The position numbers and the translations under genes are program-made. DNA of 7,573 nucleotides from an uncultured Ruminococcus sp. (lineage in GTDB: Bacteria > Bacillota > Clostridia > Oscillospirales > Ruminococcaceae), in contig CALCRR010000028.1 of NCBI GenBank assembly GCA_937894495.1, positions 1 to 7,573 on the forward strand. The letters run 5' to 3'. Below are positions 6,032-7,573 of the stretch, in pieces. How positions within the stretch are numbered: the first letter of the stretch is position 1; each line of letters opens with the position of its first letter. A model generated the notes under the pieces. That model was not told where the DNA came from. It worked only from the letters and a program-made list of their open reading frames with translations, and made no database searches.

Positions 6032-7310
6032 GAACGCCTAACAGCTTCTCAGCGCTTGCCAGCTTAACGGCAATAGTGAACAGCTTTACAGCCAGTTTCA
6101 GCTCCTCTACCGAGGGGTAGGTGGGGGCTATCCTGATATTCTTATCCTCGGGGTCAATGCCGTAGGGGTAGGTAGCACCTGCGCCTGTGAGCACCACGCC
6201 TGCCTCTTTGCACAGTGCAACTATCCTCTTGGCGGTGCCTGCCATAGCGTCAAAGCTGATGAAGTAGCCGCCGTTGGGCTTGCTCCACTTTGCGATATCA
6301 AGGGGAGCTATCTCGCTGTCCAGAGCATCCAGCACTGCGCTGAACCTGGGGGCTATGATAGCCTTGTGCTTCTCCATGTGAGCGGTGAGACCCTCGAAGT
6401 CTTTATAGAACTTAACGTGCCTCAGCTGGTTTATCTTGTCGTAGCCGATGGTCTGTACGGTGAGCATTGACTTGATATACTCCATGTTCTTAGCGCTGCC
6501 TGCCATAACAGCCACGCCTGCGCCTGCGTATGATACCTTTGAGGTAGACGCAAACATCAGCACTCTCTCAGGGCAGCCTGCTTTTTTGCACTCGTCCAGC
6601 AGGTTAAGCAGCCTGTCGGGAGTATCTGTCAGGTGGTGTACGCAGTAAGCGTTATCCCAGAATATCCTGAAATCCTGAGCCTTTGGCTTTAGTGCGGCAA
6701 AGCGCCTTACCACCTCGTCCGAGAAGGTGATACCTGTGGGGTTTGAGTACATAGGCACGCACCAAACGCCCTTTATCGACTCGTCCTCAGCCACCAGCTT
6801 TTCTATCATGTCCATGTCGGGACCCTTTTCGTCCATAGGGATATTTATCATCTCAAAGCCGAAGGTCTGTGTTACCAGAAAATGCCTGTCATATCCCGGC
6901 ACGGGGCAGAGCCATTTGAGCTTGCCGCAGTCCTTCCAGGGCTTGCTTTCTTTATCAACGCCGAAAAGCATGAACTTAGCGATAGCGTCATACATAAGGT
7001 TCAGGCTGGAGTTGCCGCATACGATAAGCTCATTTACATCAACGCCCAGCATAGGTGCAAACAGCTTTTTGGCAGAGGGCAGACCGTCCAGTCCGCCGTA
7101 GTTTCTGCAGTCGGTGCCGTCGCTGTCAAAGCAGTCCTCGCTTTTAGCCACAGCGGTCAGCAGACCCTCGGTGATATCCAGCTGCTCGGCAGCAGGCTTG
7201 CCCCTTGCCATATTCAGCGCAAGACCCTGAGCCTTGAAGCTGTCATACTCCTTCTGAACATCATTCTTGAATGCCAGAAGCTCTTCCTTAGACATTTCAC
7301 TTAACCTCAT
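6024..7310 (-). CDS. Class I (subgroup 1c, AspT-type) PLP-dependent aminotransferase, probable aspartate aminotransferase
   Basis: Cytoplasmic PLP enzyme of 428 aa, probably L-aspartate + 2-oxoglutarate to oxaloacetate + L-glutamate. Seen: the N-terminal substrate segment ARGKPAAEQLD (35-45), RNYGGLDGLP (69-78) and CGNSSLNLMYD (98-108) for cofactor phosphate. Then CPVPGYDRH (135-143), SNPTG (189-193), the cofactor-contacting WDNAY (218-222), the Schiff-base lysine K258 in STSKVS, and carboxylate-binding R393 in RIAPTYP. From memory, this pattern resembles the Corynebacterium glutamicum AspT group (Pfam Asp_aminotransf / Aminotran_MocR), not classical AspC. The start is placed at 7310: GGAGG lies 8 nt upstream, and the alternative ATG at 7373 lies upstream of the predicted transcription start. 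The stop codon is inside a heptad repeat, so the last two residues and stop are repeat-derived. Arginine is mainly AGG (10 of 14). Family is secure; the amino donor is inferred and could include other amino acids. Confidence 0.93.
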   Translation of the reverse strand: MRLSEMSKEELLAFKNDVQKEYDSFKAQGLALNMARGKPAAEQLDITEGLLTAVAKSEDCFDSDGTDCRNYGGLDGLPSAKKLFAPMLGVDVNELIVCGNSSLNLMYDAIAKFMLFGVDKESKPWKDCGKLKWLCPVPGYDRHFLVTQTFGFEMINIPMDEKGPDMDMIEKLVAEDESIKGVWCVPMYSNPTGITFSDEVVRRFAALKPKAQDFRIFWDNAYCVHHLTDTPDRLLNLLDECKKAGCPERVLMFASTSKVSYAGAGVAVMAGSAKNMEYIKSMLTVQTIGYDKINQLRHVKFYKDFEGLTAHMEKHKAIIAPRFSAVLDALDSEIAPLDIAKWSKPNGGYFISFDAMAGTAKRIVALCKEAGVVLTGAGATYPYGIDPEDKNIRIAPTYPSVEELKLAVKLFTIAVKLASAEKLLGVQR

Positions 7311-7318
7311 AATATATA

Positions 7319-7323
7319 CCTCC
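7319..7323 (-). promoter_or_regulatory. Ribosome binding site of the aminotransferase
   Basis: GGAGG on the minus strand, 8 nt before the ATG at 7310. It fixes the start and removes 21 residues from the longest open frame, whose extra N-terminus does not look like the family. Confidence 0.88.
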
Positions 7324-7355
7324 ACAAAGATCCTTTGATTATTTACGCCTATAGT

Positions 7356-7384
7356 ATTGTACTCTATTTCCATGATTTTTGCAA
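7356..7384 (-). promoter_or_regulatory. Putative sigma-A promoter of the aminotransferase
   Basis: On the minus strand, TTGCAA (7379-7384) is followed after 17 nt by TACAAT (7356-7361). The -10 matches 5 of 6 consensus bases and the -35 matches 4. Initiation near 7349 would give a leader of about 39 nt that includes the ribosome binding site. No operator is obvious, apart from a weak inverted repeat just upstream (7385-7395 with 7414-7422). Confidence 0.55.
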
Positions 7385-7538
7385 GTAAAAAATGCTAATC
7401 CTGCAAATTTTCCGCATTTTACACTAACCTTAAAGATTATTCGCCCCATTTATGGGCATTTTTTATAGCTTTCATTCAGAATTTCAATGGCAAATATTGT
7501 CCTCGGGCGGACGGCTCGCTTCCCCCACCTGTGCCTCT

Positions 7539-7573
7539 AGAAGCAAGAAGCAAGAGGCAAGAAGCAAGAGTCC
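7539..7573 (+). repeat. AGARGYA heptad array 3 at the window edge
   Basis: Five 7-mers on the plus strand: AGAAGCA twice, AGAGGCA, AGAAGCA, and a divergent AGAGTCC where the window ends. Position five is A or G and position six is C here but T in arrays 1 and 2. The array may continue beyond the window. Confidence 0.75.

Noticed and set aside
7311..7373. 21-residue N-terminal extension of the aminotransferase from the ATG at 7373
   Set aside because: It would start upstream of the predicted transcription start and overlap the promoter, with no ribosome site. The ATG at 7310 has GGAGG at 8 nt and the family N-terminus.
7443..7464. Terminator-like GCCC...GGGC followed by ATTTTTT on the plus strand
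   Set aside because: The stem is only about 6 bp with a bulge, and no plus-strand gene precedes it. On the minus strand it has no T-tract.
7539..7573. Possible CRISPR array in the short repeats at the window end
   Set aside because: The units are 7 bp and directly tandem, with no spacers and no cas genes.
1..7573. A novel multi-gene defence, secretion or biosynthetic system
   Set aside because: Only three well-known core or transporter genes are present, each in its own transcription unit. No accessory gene cluster, tRNA, rRNA or phage signature was seen.

Overview
The window looks like ordinary chromosomal core from an anaerobic low-to-mid GC Firmicute, most likely a Ruminococcus-type member of the Oscillospiraceae. 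This rests on a single-chain pyruvate:ferredoxin oxidoreductase of clostridial type, strong GGAGG/AAAGGA ribosome binding sites, sigma-A-like promoters and the heptad repeats between genes. The genus is inferred from protein style, not from a search.

Layout. All three genes are on the minus strand, so they read right to left. They are an AspT-type (class 1c) PLP aminotransferase (6024-7310), a pyruvate:ferredoxin (flavodoxin) oxidoreductase NifJ/PFOR (1978-5550) and a 12-helix MATE-family efflux transporter (318-1676). Each has its own terminator-like hairpin downstream, at 5898-5937, 1931-1965 and 276-311. Each also has promoter-like sequence upstream, at 7356-7384, 5713-5741 and 1711-1739 or 1830-1838. 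I therefore read them as three separate transcription units rather than an operon. For two genes the ribosome binding site places the start downstream of the longest possible start: 7310 rather than 7373, and 5550 rather than 5562.

Gene-free stretches. Positions 1-317 hold a fold-back structure: a 34-bp inverted repeat with 31 matches, weaker outer extensions, and a small CTAGC heptad cluster inside. The MATE terminator hairpin follows it. Positions 1677-1977 hold nested inverted repeats around a strong 47-nt hairpin, a 12-bp palindrome and the PFOR terminator. Positions 5551-6023 hold a structured PFOR leader, the PFOR promoter, a 14-bp palindrome, the aminotransferase terminator, and two facing arrays of AGARGYA heptads, one of which contains the aminotransferase stop codon. 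Positions 7311-7573 hold the aminotransferase promoter and a third heptad array at the window edge.

How the genes work together. PFOR oxidises pyruvate to acetyl-CoA, CO2 and reduced ferredoxin, the central energy step of such fermenters. The aminotransferase links oxaloacetate and 2-oxoglutarate to amino-acid synthesis. The MATE protein is an unrelated membrane exporter. Arginine codon choice sets PFOR (24 of 28 AGA) apart from its neighbours (mostly AGG), consistent with very high expression. I see no undescribed multi-gene system. The unexplained content is in the intergenic repeats and the PFOR leader.
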